DNA of 64,000 nt from Eustoma russellianum (Eukaryota; Streptophyta; Magnoliopsida; Gentianales; Gentianaceae), in contig AP025075.1 of assembly GCA_036186865.1 (NCBI GenBank), forward strand, positions 16,662,744 through 16,726,743, in the 5' to 3' direction. Below, piece by piece: positions 21,835 to 34,244 of this stretch; the first letter of the stretch is position 1, and each line of letters starts with the position of its first letter. Made by a program: the position numbers and the translations under genes. The notes under the pieces were generated by a model that worked only from the letters and a program-made list of their open reading frames with translations, searched no databases and was not told the origin of the DNA.

Positions 21835-24800
21835 GCATGGTAGCTGGATACTGGTGCCATAAGACATGTCAACTCTTGTAGGGAAATGTTCTCGGAATAT
21901 CAGCCCGGGAACAACAAACAACTTTACATGGGGATCTATGCCTCATCAAAAATCAAAGGCAAGGGGAAGGTTGTTCTGAACCTGACCTCGGAGAAGTATC
22001 TGACTCTAAGGAATGTGTTGCACATTCCCAACATCTGAAAGAATTTAGTTTCTGGTACTCTTCTAGTCATGCATAGATTTAAACTAATGTTATAGTCCAA
22101 TAAAGTAATTCTTTAGAAAAATGGCATGTATTTTGGGAGGGGTACTTGTTGGATAGTATGTTTAAATTAAACGTCATTACTATTGTACCCAAGAAAGTAT
22201 TGCACGTAGAGGCTAATAATATTTCTTTCTCTTCTGCTTACATACTTGAGTCTTCTTGTTTATCGCATTTTCGTTTAGGATATGTAAATTACAAGTCAAT
22301 ATAACGAATAGTTAATCTTGACTTATTACACAAATTGAATTTTGATAAAGGAAAATGCCAAATTTGTCTTGAAGCGAAAATGACAAAGGCGTCATTTCCT
22401 TCAATAGAAAGGAACACTAAACCTTTCGATTTAATTCATATAGATGTGTGTGATTTAAATTTTGTGCAAACGCGAGGTGATAAAAAGTACTTTGTCACTT
22501 TTATCGGCAATTGCACTAGATACTGTTGAGTTTATTTGAAAAGTAGCAATGATGAGGCCATTGATTCTTTCAAAGACTATAAAAATGAAGTTCAGAATCA
22601 ATTTAGCAAACGAATTAAAGCAATTCGTAGTGATAGAGGTTGGTAATATGTACACTGTTTAATGAATTCTATTTAGAACATGGCATTATTCATCAAATGA
22701 CTGCACCATATTCACCTCAATCGAATGGTATTACTAAACACAAAAACCATACTCTAAAAGAGATGGTGAATGCTATGTTGATAAGTTCGGGCCTTACTCA
22801 AAATTTGTAGGAGGAAGCAATTCTCTCAGCAAACGTCATTTTGAATAGAATTGCAACTAAAAAAATGGATAAAACTCCATACGAACTATGGAAAGGCCAT
22901 AAGCCTAGCTACAAATACTTGAAAGTGTGGGGATGTCTGGCAAAGGTTGCGGTACCTAAACCAAGACAAGTAAAAATTAGGCCTAAAACGGTTGACAGCA
23001 TATTCATAGGATATGCGACTAACAGTAGTGCATACCGGTTCTTGTTACACAAGTTGGACATTCCTGACATACATAAAAATGTTATCATGGAGTCGAGGAA
23101 TGCAGTGTTCTTCAAAGATGTCTTTCCAAAGAAAGACAAAAACAATGAAAGAACAAGTACAGGTAAGCGAATGCATGAGATGACCCCTCAAGGAACTGAG
23201 GGACTTCGTCAAAGCAAGTGAGCCAGAATACCAGCATCATTTCTACCGGATTTTCTAACCTGCATAGTAGAAAATGAGCTGGGGACTTTTTCTGAGGCGA
23301 TGTAAACTCTAGAGCTCCCTTTCGAAAAGATGCAATAAACAGTGAGATAGACTCTATTCTTGAAATTTACACTTGGGAGCTGGTTGACCTTCCACAAAGA
23401 AGTAAACCACTCGAGTGTAAGTGGATTTTCAAGAAAAAATTGAAAGAGGATAGGCCTATCGATAAGTACAAGGCCCGATTGGTAGCTAAAGGCTATAGAC
23501 AGAAGGAAGGCATTGACTTTTTTACACCTACTCACCAGTGACTAGAATCACTTCTATAAGGGTGCTAGTTGCTATTGCTGCAGTCTACAACTTGGAAATC
23601 CATCAGATGAATGTGAAGACTGTCTTTCTGAATGGTGAGTTGGAGGAAGAATTTTATATGGAACAACCTTATGGGTTTGTTTTTCCAAGACAAGCGTTGA
23701 AAGTCTGTAGACTTATTAAGTCGTTGTACGAACTTAAGCAAGCGCCTAAACAGTGGCACTTGAAATTTGATCAATCGATGCTAACTAATGGTTTCATGAT
23801 CAACGAGTATGACAAGTGTGCCTACATTAAAAACACAGAATGTCTATGTAATAGCATGTCTCTATGTAGATGACATGCTAATCATAGATAATACTCGTGA
23901 TATCATCTTAAACACGAAGAAGATGTTGACAAGAAACTTCGATATGAAAGATATGAGGTTGCCAAAGTTATTCTAGAAATTAAAATTTCTAGGATAGCCG
24001 AAGGACTCGTGTTGTCATAAACTCACTATATTGAATCTGTTCTAAAACGTTTAAGTATGTTTGATGTGAAACTGGTGAAGACTCTATTTGACATACGTAT
24101 ACACTTAAGAAAGAATCAAAGAGAGCCAATAGCTCAATTGGAGTACTCGTAAGCAATCGTAAGTCTGATGTAGATAACAAACTGTACAAGGCCAGGCATA
24201 GCTTGTTCAGTAAACAAACTGAGTAGGTTTACTAGTTATCCAACCGATGATCATTGGAAAGCTCTGAATAGCGTGATGAGATACCTTAAGTATACAACGA
24301 ACCGTGGATTACATTACACAAGATATCCAGCAGTATTGGAAGACTATGTGATGCCAATTGGATATCTGATAGTAAAGATTCTAAGTCCACCAGTGGTATC
24401 TATTCACTGTTGGTGGAGGTGCTGTGTCGTAGAAATCCACAAAACAAACGTGCATAGCTCGTTACACTATGGAAGCTGAGTTTATAGTATTAGACAAAGC
24501 TGGGGAAGAGGCTGAATGGCTTTGGAATTTCCAGGAAGATGTGGCATGCTGGCCTAAGCCAATCGCTCCTATCAGCATACACTGTGATAGTCAATCAGCT
24601 ATGGGATGAGCTCAAAGCAGCATCTATAATGATAAGTCTCGGCAAATATGTCGGAGACACAATACCATTAAACAGTTGATCTCTAATGGCATGATTTGAC
24701 TGATTATATAAAATCAAAGGAGAATCTTGCAGATCCATTTACAAAAGGCTTGCCTAGAGATCAGATATCAAATTTGACAAATGGAATGGGACTAAAGCCT

Positions 24801-24860
24801 ATAATGCAAGAACCTTTGCAGCGAAAACCCAATATTGTTGACTGGAGATCCGAGAATCTT
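21835..24860 (+). pseudogene. Element C pol: protease, integrase, RT, RNase H
   Basis: Protease reads LDTGAIRHVNSC (from 21844; D-T-G intact). The integrase zinc region and core follow, with GKCQICLEAKMTKASF, HIDVCDLNF and AIRSDRG, then many stops. The integrase C-terminal part (22841-23221) holds NRIATKKMDKTPYELWKGHK and FIGYATNSSAYRF. RT starts near 23380 (CKWIFKKKLKEDR) and continues at 23538 (VKTVFLNGELEEEFYMEQP). The catalytic CLYVDDMLI lies near 23858-23885. RNase H is heavily broken, with a readable tail SKENLADPFTKGLPRDQIS and GMGLKPI (24714-24800). Domain order is copia. Confidence 0.88.
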
Positions 24861-25356
24861 GATTCAATGGGACAACTAAGTTATGAAGTTTCAGTGAGCA
24901 CTTATTCATTCTGTTAAATGAAAGAGCTGTCTGCAGAAAGAGTTAGGGTAAGCTAAGGCTCTTAATGTTTCCTATATCATGGTATATCAAGTGGGGGTAT
25001 GGCAGAATATTCTTTATAGGAAGCATATATGTAAGTGTGAAGTGGGGCTGCTTCTATGAGAGTTCTGTGAGGCAAGAATTCTCTAAAACAATTTCTGAAA
25101 AAAGGAAGTTCATGGCCAAAACGAACACAATCATGAGAATAAAAAAGTGTTGATGGAAATGTTGTCTGAGTGTTGTTGTCAAGGTTTACAATAAAGGGGG
25201 ACTAGTTTAAGATATCAAGTCACTAATTAGCCGAGTGAACCGTACAATATATCATTAGGGAAGGTTCAAAGTCAGAAGCTACCTCTCCTGATACAATATG
25301 TTCTTGTCTGACTTCTCAATAGAGTGTGCATATGTATTTGCATTAATTCCCATTCA
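24861..25356 (+). other. 3' untranslated region of element C
   Basis: This is sequence between the RNase H tail and the polypurine tract. Short open frames exist but none has a recognisable domain. Confidence 0.5.
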
Positions 25357-25366
25357 TGTGGGGGAT
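25357..25366 (+). other. Polypurine tract of element C
   Basis: ATGTGGGGGAT abuts the TATTGG start of the right LTR, the copia-type plus-strand primer. Confidence 0.75.
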
Positions 25367-25936
25367 TATTGGAGAAAATTGAAAGAAATAGGCCAAGTTG
25401 CAAACCGTGGTTAGGAACATACTTTGAGCTTAATTATGATTACTTTTCATTAATGATAAGTAAAAAACTAATGAGTCCTTAATTATCTACGTAACGATTA
25501 GATAATTTTAGGTTTTTAAATCACTTAGTTACGATACCGGGTGAATGAGAAACTAATACACAAAATAGGGGTAAAATGTAGAAATCAGCTCATCTCGGCA
25601 AATCTGCTCAGGCTCAGGCTGCAGGCTACGGCCCGATAGGCTCGTGCCTGGGTTTGGGTTGCGGGCTGAAGGCTGTAGGCCGGATTTTGCAGGAAATAGG
25701 TTGGAACATATCGGCTGGCAAGAAGGTTGTTCAAATTTAAATTTCTCCCAGGTTGTTGTGATTATCTAAGATTGAAATTTGAAATTCGGTTAAGGCTAAC
25801 CGTGATGAGCTCACCAGAATTTGTTATGATTTGAAGGCTCAGATCGAACAGTTATTTGATCCAATAGCTGTGGGCAGACCTGATGCGGTTATCTGATCTA
25901 AAGACTCAGGCCGAGCAGGTATCTGATCCTACGACT
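25367..25936 (+). repeat. 3' LTR of C, left part
   Basis: It matches the left LTR from its TATTGG start up to GATCCTACGACT, where element D interrupts it. The last five bases, CGACT (25932-25936), are the left copy of D's target-site duplication. Confidence 0.9.
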
Positions 25937-26359
25937 TGTAGAGAAAAAGGGGTTTGAGTGATTACAAAATACATGATTTAAATAATGTGTACTAAAAAAA
26001 TGCATGACACGTTTTTTGTATAAAACCTGTCTTATATAGTTCATATATAATGTTGCCGTACTAACGAGCCATGAAGCTTTAAAGCATACATCAAATGGCG
26101 AACATTTGTCGAGTTTGAACTATTTTCAGGTGCCACCATTAATGAACTAAACTAGTTCACTAAGTGAAGTACTTAGTTAAATGAACTAAGTAGTTCATTA
26201 AATTGTGATATATTTGGAGAAGGCACAAAGGCAACAAATTGAAGAATGGAAAGTCTTCTTCCCTCCCATTATACACTCCTATATATATATATATATTCAG
26301 ATTTTTTTTAAAAAGGCACTATACACATATATTCCAACGTACTACCGACACGTTATATT

Positions 26360-26440
26360 TCACGAATGTATGTTAACGTCACACCACTATTTTTATCTCA
26401 TATTTATGAGTATATTCAGGTCTTATATCATATGATATAA
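26360..26440. promoter_or_regulatory. Palindrome block in the LTR upstream of a TATA box
   Basis: The block contains GTTAACGTCAC (a TGACG-type motif on the other strand), CTCATATTTATGAG (26397-26410) and the perfect 18-bp palindrome TTATATCATATGATATAA (26423-26440). All three recur in order in the related LTRs, with the 18-bp palindrome perfect at 34825 and 44587 and slightly decayed at 36533 and 61978. Position upstream of the TATA box suggests U3 regulation; this is inference. Confidence 0.4.
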
Positions 26441-26545
26441 TTAATGGTGATGACAAAATTATTACGACACATTAAAAGGTTCTAAACAAAAAATTGTCGT
26501 ATCGGGTGTCTACCGAAACTTCGCCAATGTGTCACGTACTTGTCA

Positions 26546-26553
26546 TATATAGA
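26546..26553 (+). promoter_or_regulatory. Candidate LTR TATA box
   Basis: TATATAGATGGCYAGCCCC is kept in the D-type LTR copies (near 34947 and 36655) and appears as TATAAAGATGG in the E type (near 44712 and 62101). The core is a good plant TATA box. The start of transcription is not known. Confidence 0.35.
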
Positions 26554-27186
26554 TGGCTAGCCCCTACCCTTCCAAAATGGCCACAAATTTCGTGGCTTAC
26601 ATGGTATATACAGCCAAAAATCATTCCATGTTGGCATACACAAATCACCCCCAATTAAAGCCAAATTGTGGAGATTTCAAATTCAACGTTTTTGTCACAT
26701 GTAGGAGCCACTTTAATCGGCTATGAGTGCTGAATATTAAAGTTTAATTTATATATATTATGTGTAACATAATATATACAACATGTGCAAAAAGTTGGAA
26801 TTTAATCGGAGAAAAATCGAGTAATCGACAAACGTCAAAAATTCGGTTTTCTACGAACACGACACATGGAACATTTTTGGCATGATATATAACATGTATC
26901 TACACACTTTTTACATACTCTATACATTCTAAAGTGTTCTAGAAAAATCAATTAAGGGCCGATTTGAATATATCATGTGTGTATAATTATTGTGTACTAT
27001 TTTACAAAGTTTGCAAAAATAAAATTCTGCACATGTACAATCTATCATCACACGCCTAGATCATCTTTTTGGAGCATATGTGGAGCTTTGTTGGCATCTT
27101 GATTGGCCAAGAGTGAAGTATACAAGGTTGGTCACATAAAGAAAGGAGCTATACAAGGTAACATTTCAAACTATGTTACATTTGTA

Positions 27187-27497
27187 ACACACGCTGAAAA
27201 TTTCAGCATGTGTGCATTAAGGCTGGATAAATGTGCCATATTTACTTCTTTGAATTATATGGATTGATTGGGAGATAAAATGGCAATGTTTTAAAAATAT
27301 TATGGAAATAATGTGATGATATTTTGAAATATCAAACATGCTGAAAATATTAGCATGTGTTGGAATGTATGTGGCCGAATTCTTGACTTGAAATTAAGCA
27401 TATTTGATTTTTATTTTCAAGGGATAAATCTACTACATACATGGCAATAATTTGAACTTTTCTTGGATATCACACATGCTGAAAATTTCAGCATGTG
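27187..27497. repeat. Three CACATGCTGAAA/TTTCAGCATGTG palindromes
   Basis: Copies lie at 27187-27213, 27334-27361 and 27473-27497, spaced 147 and 139 bp. Each can form a stem of about 11-12 bp. The 3' LTR copies keep three each (35591, 35751, 35890; 37283, 37443, 37628). E-type LTRs keep one extended form (45340-45370 and 62728-62760). Confidence 0.75.
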
Positions 27498-28886
27498 GAG
27501 AATAATGGTGGCCGAATTTTATGTGATTAAATGTGATGAATTGTCTTGCTAATTATGTGGAATTGATATGAGACTTATGGCAACATTTTTATGGCTAATT
27601 GGCACATGTTTGAAGTGATATTTTTCAGATTTATCTAGTCATAAAATGATGACAACTTTCATCCAATCAATGAGTGCCAAGTAAGCAAGGGCTTAATGAT
27701 CATCCAATGAGGAGTTGCCAAGTAAGCAAATGAATGTCACAATGATGCAAGACATTCTTCCAAGGACTTAAAAGATAATTTTCAAGAGAAAGAAAAAGCA
27801 TAGGGGGGCGGCACCAATGTTGATAAAAAGATAAGAAGGAGGAACGAACAAAGTACAAGACAAGGCTTACAATTTCCAAGAGCAAAAACGTTGCAACCAT
27901 CTTCTTCTTCTACACTTCTTTCTTTCTTCTCTCTCAAAGCTATTGTATTCATATTCATACATCTTGAATAGGCTTCATCTAAAATACCATAAACTCTACA
28001 TTGTTGTAAAAGATTGATCAATGTGTGATCAATCTTGCATCCTCTAGGTGGTGGTGTTCGTGATCGTTGTAATCACTTACAAGGTGTGTAAAGGGTTGAA
28101 GTTGGGGTGTAACTCCATCAATCCTATGTGGTAAGGTGTTATTTGTGTTTTGTGATTAGTGATAACCGAGGAAGGTGTCCTCGAAGACTGGAGTAGGTTG
28201 ATTTAACCAAACCAGTATAAAATTCCTAAGCACTTACTTTGAGTTTCCAGCACAGTGCATCATTTTTATCACATTCTTAAAAATAGTAAACAAACTTCAA
28301 AAATCACGAAACTTTCAAGAAACATAGCCACACGTCTTAAAGTTATTTGGCGCAAGTTTCAACCCTTTTGGACAAGTATAATTAATCATAACTTTAAAAG
28401 TTCTGAGACTAGTGCAGTCTGATTTTCAGGCTTGCAAAGGTTGAGACTTTGAACGTATTTGACTAACTTCCCAAAAGAATTTTTCAAAACTGTTTCAACC
28501 AAATTAAATATACCTAATAAGGGGTTATTCACTAAATATTCAGAGCATTTGGAGTCATGTTTTAATTGGAATTAATTTTTCAAATCAGACTACCGTTTCT
28601 GGCAGATTTGCGCAATCTGACCACAAACAATTTTTAAAGGGGTTAGAGGTTGGGTTTTGATCTGAAATTTTTAGGGGATACTTAGAACATCTGATACTAA
28701 GATCTCTCCAAATTTCAGAATTTTTGAAGACCTTTAACCTAGTTTTCAAAATGTTTCAAAATAGGTCCTGAAAACAGAAACTGTTTTCAGAAGTTGGGTT
28801 TTTGGTCTAAAACAATTTTAAAAACCACATTTTCCGCACCCACTATTCAACACCCCCTTCTAGTGGTGCCTTGCAGATCCTACAAG

Positions 28887-28898
28887 TGGTATCAGAGC
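28887..28898 (+). other. Primer-binding site of D (tRNA-iMet)
   Basis: TGGTATCAGAGC lies two bases after the CTACA end of the 5' LTR. It is a perfect match to the usual plant initiator-Met primer complement. Confidence 0.92.
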
Positions 28899-28940
28899 GC
28901 AGAAACACTCACAACAAAAAGATCCAACGATCTAAGTGAG

Positions 28941-30781
28941 ATGACAACCACAAACTTCAAAACCGAACAAGAAGGTATGTCCAGTCAAAGGCCTCCTCTC
29001 TTTGACGGTAAGTCTTTTATTTAGTGGAAGTTAAGAATGAAACTTTTCCTTATGGCTATTGATATTGATCTATGGTCCATTATAGAAGATGGTCCATTTG
29101 TTCCGTCAAAATTATCTATTGTAGATGGAGTCACACTAGAGGTTGTTAAGCCTAAACAAGAGTATACTAGTGATGATAAAAACAGACTGAGTATGAACGC
29201 TAGAGCCATGCAATTACTTCTAAATGGGCTAAGTAAAAGTGAATCCAGCTATGTGTCAAATTGCTCTAGTGCTCAAGAAATGCGGAGAATTCTTGAGATG
29301 AAACACGAAGGAACTAGTCAAGTAAAAGAGTCCAAAATTAACATGCTTATGTCCGCACTTGAGTCATTTAAATTATTGCTAAATGAGTCTATTGTTGATA
29401 TCGATCTACGCTTAACTAACATTTACAATTCTCTTGAGTCTCTTTGCAAAGCGTTCTCTATGCAGGAAAAGGTCCAAAAGGTATTACGAATCCTACCATC
29501 CGAATGGGACCCTAAAGTGACGGCTATAGAGGAGAGCAAAAAAACCAAATCAATTAAAATGGAAGAACTAATCGGATAACTTAAGGTATATGAGAACAAA
29601 CTCACTAGAAGGAAATCGGAATCATCATTAAAACAAGGTAAGACTATTGCCTTTAAATCAAATGAATATGTTTCTACTTCTTCCGATCACGTAGATGACA
29701 GTGATTCTGAATCAGACAACGATGACTTAATTTTATTGGCTAAAGGCTTGAGAAAATTCATGAGAAAGTCATTTAAGAACAAACCTAAGGCTACTTCCAC
29801 TAAAAGAAATAAGAATAAAACAAATGACAATTATGTTAAATGCTACGAATGCGGTAAACTTGGACATCTATCATATGACTGTCCTAATAAGGACAAGCAA
29901 ACAAACAAACACCTTGACAAGGATCGGACCAAAAATAGACTCGTCTCAGAACCTAAGCAAAGGAGAAGAGCTCTCAAATCCTCCACTTGGAGTGACACAT
30001 CTGATTCTGAGACTGATACAGAAGAGGAGACTGCACAAGTATGCTTTGTATCCAAAGCATCAAACGAGGTATCTTCTGACTCTGATTCTGACTCTGAGCC
30101 TTCATATGATGATTTTTTTAGTTAGTATTTAGAATTTAATAAATTTACTAGACTCTTGCAAAAGAAAAGAAGCGATTAATTGAAGACAAGAAGTTGTTAG
30201 AATCTTCTAACACGAATCTTGTTGCTCAATTAAACGATTCAAAAGAAGAGTCGTCATGCATCATAAATGCATTAAAATCAGAGGTCACATCATTGACAAC
30301 ACATAACAATGAAATGAAATCTGAGATTTCAAATTTGAAATCAAGGAATACGGACTTAAAGAAAATGATGAAACAGTTGTATACGGGATCTAACATGCTA
30401 GATCGCCTTATTTTATCACAAAAATATGATAGTGATAAAACCGGATTAGGATACATTGAGACAAATGAAGTATCCATTAAACCAACCAAGTTTGTCTTGT
30501 CTAAGAAAGTAGAGACACCAAAAGCAAACATGGCGTCTAAGATGACGCAAAGACCCCCTCTCCCCTTATTTCGTCATACTCCTTCTTCATATCATGAAAA
30601 ATATAATTATGCGCCATATAGATATGAGAAGAAACAAGTGATGCATACACGACATTCATTCCATCCATCTAGATCATGCACTATGCACACCAACACGAGG
30701 ACATATCAAAAACGAACACCATATGATGCGCATAGAGGAGTGCTCTGCCAAAGGCCTAAAATTCACTCACCACATGTCTAG
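28941..30781 (+). pseudogene. Element D gag with CCHC knuckle and coiled coil
   Basis: The start is MTTTNFKTEQEGMSSQRPPL, 42 bases after the primer site. The core continues LWSIIEDGPFVPSKL, EMKHEGTSQVKESKINML and LRILPSEWDPKVTAIEESK, as in SIRE-type gags. A CCHC knuckle, CYECGKLGHLSYDC, lies at 29841-29882. An acidic Ser/Asp-rich segment and a Leu/Asn/Lys-rich region (30194-30450) with coiled-coil character follow. Stops at 29022, 29577 and 30122 and a frame change divide it. The gag of element E is a close relative, and E keeps sense codons at two of these stops. Confidence 0.9.
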
Positions 30782-30904
30782 TATATCACTCCTTCATCTA
30801 CATTCTTACCATTTGCTAGACCGAGAAGGATCACCCAAGTATGGGTACCAAAAGGTTCTTTTACTAAGAGGTGAATAACTCGCAAGGACCCAAAATTAAA
30901 AGGG

Positions 30905-32772
30905 TACCTAAATCACTCTTGTACATTGCAGGGAACCCATACATTAAAAGACACATCAATCAAGTGGTTCCTTGACAGTGGTTGCTCGAGGCACGTGATG
31001 GGTGATCTGAGCTTGTTCACAAAGTTGAAAAAGGTCACAAAAGGCAGATCCGTGACCTTTTGAGACAACAATGAAGGAAGAATCATCGGAAAAGGTACAC
31101 TCGGAAGCCCAAGCACCCTTCAAATCTCCAACGTCTTTTTGGTAAGCAACTTATCCTATAATCTTCTTAGCATCTCACGATTTATTGACAATGGTTTTGA
31201 TGTGTGTTTTACTTGTCCATATTGTAATATAATAAATAAAAATGGAGAAGTAGTGTTAAAAGGAAAAAGGGAAGGAAACATCTTTACGCTTTCTATGGAT
31301 GACATGTTAGACGCTAAGGTTAAGCGTTTTATGTCAAATGAACCTAATGTTAACTTATGGCATAGACGTTTAGGACACATCGGCATTTCTACACTTGAAA
31401 AACTCCAACGAAAGAACCTAATACGAGGATTGCTTAAACTTGATTTAGACAACTTTAAGTTGTGTGAATCTTGTATTAAAGGCAAACAAACACGCGAGTC
31501 ACTTAAACCTAAAAATGAAATAAGCACGACTAGAGTTTTAGAATTATTACATATTGATTTGTGTGGTCCTAGTCGCACTACGAGTCTCGGTGGACGTCAT
31601 TATGCTTGTGTGATTGTTGATGATTTTTCTCGTTATACTTGGACTTTGTTTCTTGCACATAAAGATGATAGTGCTATTGAGATTGCGAAACTAATAAAAC
31701 AACTTGAAAATCAATATGGTTTCAATGTGAAAAGGATTAGAAGCAATAGAGGCGGTGAATTTAAAAACAAGGACATGATTGCATTTTGCAAGAAAAAGAA
31801 ATCAAACACGAGTTTTCATCACCTAGAACTCCACAACTAAATGGAGTAGTAGAAAGAAAGAATAGGACACTGCAAGAGATCGCTAGAACCATGTTATGTG
31901 AAAACAAATTGCCTAGATTTTTGTGGGAAGAAGCCGTAAATTGTGCATGCTATATAGTTAATCGATTGTCTATTAGAAAGAAAATAAATAAAACGCCTTA
32001 TGAGATATTAAATGATCGCATGCCTAAAATTGATTACTTTCGTGTGTTTGGTTGCAAATGCTTTTTTTTAAATACGAAAGATAATTTAGATAAGTTTGAA
32101 TCTAAATCAATTGAATGCATCTTTGTTGGGTATTCTGTGAATTCAAAAGCATATAGATATTATGATCCTATCACTAGGCAAATTCTAGAATCCATTCATG
32201 TGAAGTTTAATGAATTTGGTGAGATTGATAAAGATAAAGAATATAATGATGATTTTGAATTAAAACCCGTGTTGAATGATGATGATGGCACGCATGATAC
32301 ACTAGAAACGCATGATACACTAGATATGCATGATCACTTAGAAATGCATGAGAACGTAGAAAATAATCAACCTAGGTGGCATAGAGATCACCCATATGAT
32401 CTCATTGTAGGCGACATCACTCACGGTGTGCGGCCACGTAGAAGAATAAATACGGATGAAATAAATCAATTTCATGCCATGATATCCGAAATTGAACCTA
32501 AAAATGTGTTTGATGCTTTGAGTGATTCCTCTTGGATTGATGCTATGCATGACGAACTTAATCAATTTGTAAGAAATGATGTATGGGATTTAGTGCCACA
32601 ACCACAAAATAAGACTATAATAGGCACAAAGTGGGTTTTTAGAAATAAAATGAATGAAGAAGGAAAAGTTGCTAGAAACAAAGCTAGACTTGTAGCACAA
32701 GGATATAACCAAGAAGAAGGAATAGATTATGATGAAACATTTGCACCCGTAGCACGCTTAGAAGCCATATGA
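30905..32772 (+). pseudogene. Element D protease, integrase and RT start
   Basis: Protease reads WFLDSGCSRHVMGD (30964-31005, D-S-G intact), with one stop at about 31062. The long open stretch 31139-31840 holds the integrase zinc region (LWHRRLGHIG ... CESCIKGKQ), the first catalytic Asp (LLHIDLCGP) and IRSNRGGEF. In the last, Asn replaces the second catalytic Asp. A frameshift near 31790 moves to a frame with NGVVERKNRTLQEIA (third catalytic residue Glu present) and FGCKCFFLNTKDNLDKFESK. The RT start GTKWVFRNKMNEEGKVARNK follows. A TGA near 32770 (ARLEAI then stop) closes the frame. It would yield protease, integrase and the RT fingers. Confidence 0.9.
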
Positions 32773-34025
32773 CTTTTACTTGCTATTGCTTGCATGAAGG
32801 TTTTAAACTTTATCAAATGGACGTGAAAAGTGCATTCTTAAATGGATTTATACAAGAAGAAGTATACGTGAAACAACCACCCGTTTTTGAATATTTGAAA
32901 CATCCCGATCACGTGTACAAACTAAAGAAGGCACTATATGGTTTAAAGCAAGCACCTAGAGCATGGTATGATCGTTTTGCTACTTTTCTATTAGAAAATG
33001 GTCTTAAAAGAGGCACTATAGATAGTACTCTATTTTTAAAACAAGATAAATCGGATTTGTTAATCATTCAAATCTATTTTGATGACATCATTTTCGGCTC
33101 CACCTATCATAAACTTGTTGAAGATTTTGAAACTTGCATGAAATCCGAATTTGAAATGTCTATGGTCGGTGAATTAAATTACTTTCTTGGCTTGCAGATT
33201 AAACAAACGGTTAAAGGTATACATATAAGCCAAGTTAAATATATAAATGACATGATTAAAAAGTTCAACTTTGAGAATTTGAAACCGTCCCCCACCCCTA
33301 TGAGTGTCACCACTAAACTTGATAAGGATGAACATGGTAAGGATTTTGATAATGCTTTATATAGGTCTATGATTGGCTCTTTGCTCTATCTTACTGCTAG
33401 TAGACCTGATATCATGTTCAGTGTATGTATGTGTGCACGTTTTCAAAGTCAACCAAAAGTGTCTCACTACATTGCCGTGAAAAGAATTTTTCGATATATT
33501 AAGCACACACTCACCTTAGGCATTTGGCATGATAAAGCTTGTGAATTTAACTTGCATGCCTACACTGACGCAGATTATGGTGGTTTTAAAATAGATAGAA
33601 AAAGCACGAGTGACACTTGTCAATTTATAGGAAATTCACTTATTTCATGGTTTTCTAAAAAGCAAGCGAGCGTAGCCTTATCCACCACTGAAGCTGAATA
33701 CATGGCACTTAGTCTTTGTTGCACACAATTACTATGGCTAAAACAACAACTCTCTGACTTTGGGATTACGGTAAATCAGTTTCCTATATATTGTGATAGT
33801 ATGAGCGCCATCAACTTATCTAAGAACCCCGTTCTACATTCTAAGGCAAAGCATATAGAAGTCCGCTATCACTTCCTTCATGATCATGTAAATAATGGTG
33901 ATATTGTTATAGATCACGTACGCACTGAGACACAAGTAGCTGACATCCTCACAAAAGCACTAAATCAGGCCACGTATGAAAATCTTCGATCTAAATTATG
34001 CATGATTTCTGCTGATTTGATTTGA
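32773..34025 (+). pseudogene. Element D RT and RNase H
   Basis: After a one-base frame change near 32799 the frame is open to the natural stop at 34025. RT motifs: QMDVKSAFLNGFIQEEVYV, LYGLKQAPRAWYDR, and the catalytic QIYFDDIIFG, where Phe replaces the usual Val of Y-V-D-D. FLGLQIKQ and SLLYLTASRPDIMFSV follow. RNase H: YTDADYGGFKIDRKSTS, ISWFSKKQASVALSTTEAEY, HIEVRYHFLHDHVNNG, and the tail VADILTKALNQATYENLRSK. Only the TGA and one indel separate this from the upstream pol, so the decay is mild. Confidence 0.92.
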
Positions 34026-34059
34026 TTGTCTTTCCATATTTACATACATTTTTGATTGC

Positions 34060-34244
34060 CTTTCCAAAATAAAAGGGGAGAGAATGCATGATTTAAGGGG
34101 GGAGAGAGATTGATTGCACAAATCAAGGGGGAGAAAATTCGAAATTCGAAATTCGAAATTTGAATTTGTGCATGATTGGAGGGGGAGCAACAAAATTTAA
34201 ATCATGAACTTAGGTTATTTTAAAAATCATCAAAAGGGGGAGAT
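34060..34244 (+). other. Multiple polypurine motifs before the 3' LTR of D
   Basis: Five G-rich purine runs occur within 185 bp: AAAAGGGGAGAGA, AAGGGGGGAGAGAG, AAGGGGGAGAAAA, GGAGGGGGAGCAAC and AAAAGGGGGAGA. The last abuts the LTR start at 34245 and is the likely polypurine tract. Between them is a GAAATTC run (about 34138-34166). Element E keeps the same layout at 54600-54777 and 61314-61469. Confidence 0.75.

Larger units (their letters stand above)
25937..28884 (+). repeat. 5' LTR of element D
   Basis: It starts TGTAGAGAAAAAGG and ends GATCCTACA, two bases before the primer-binding site. Inside are a palindrome-rich block (26360-26440), a TATATAGA box (26546-26553), three copies of a CACATGCTGAAA / TTTCAGCATGTG hairpin (27187-27497), and a TATAAAATTCC motif near 28218. 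Related LTRs are at 34245, 36030, 44059 and 61470. Confidence 0.92.

Noticed and set aside
27782..28021. Short minus-strand frames in the 5' LTR of D
   Set aside because: They lie wholly inside an LTR and are broken in the other LTR copy.
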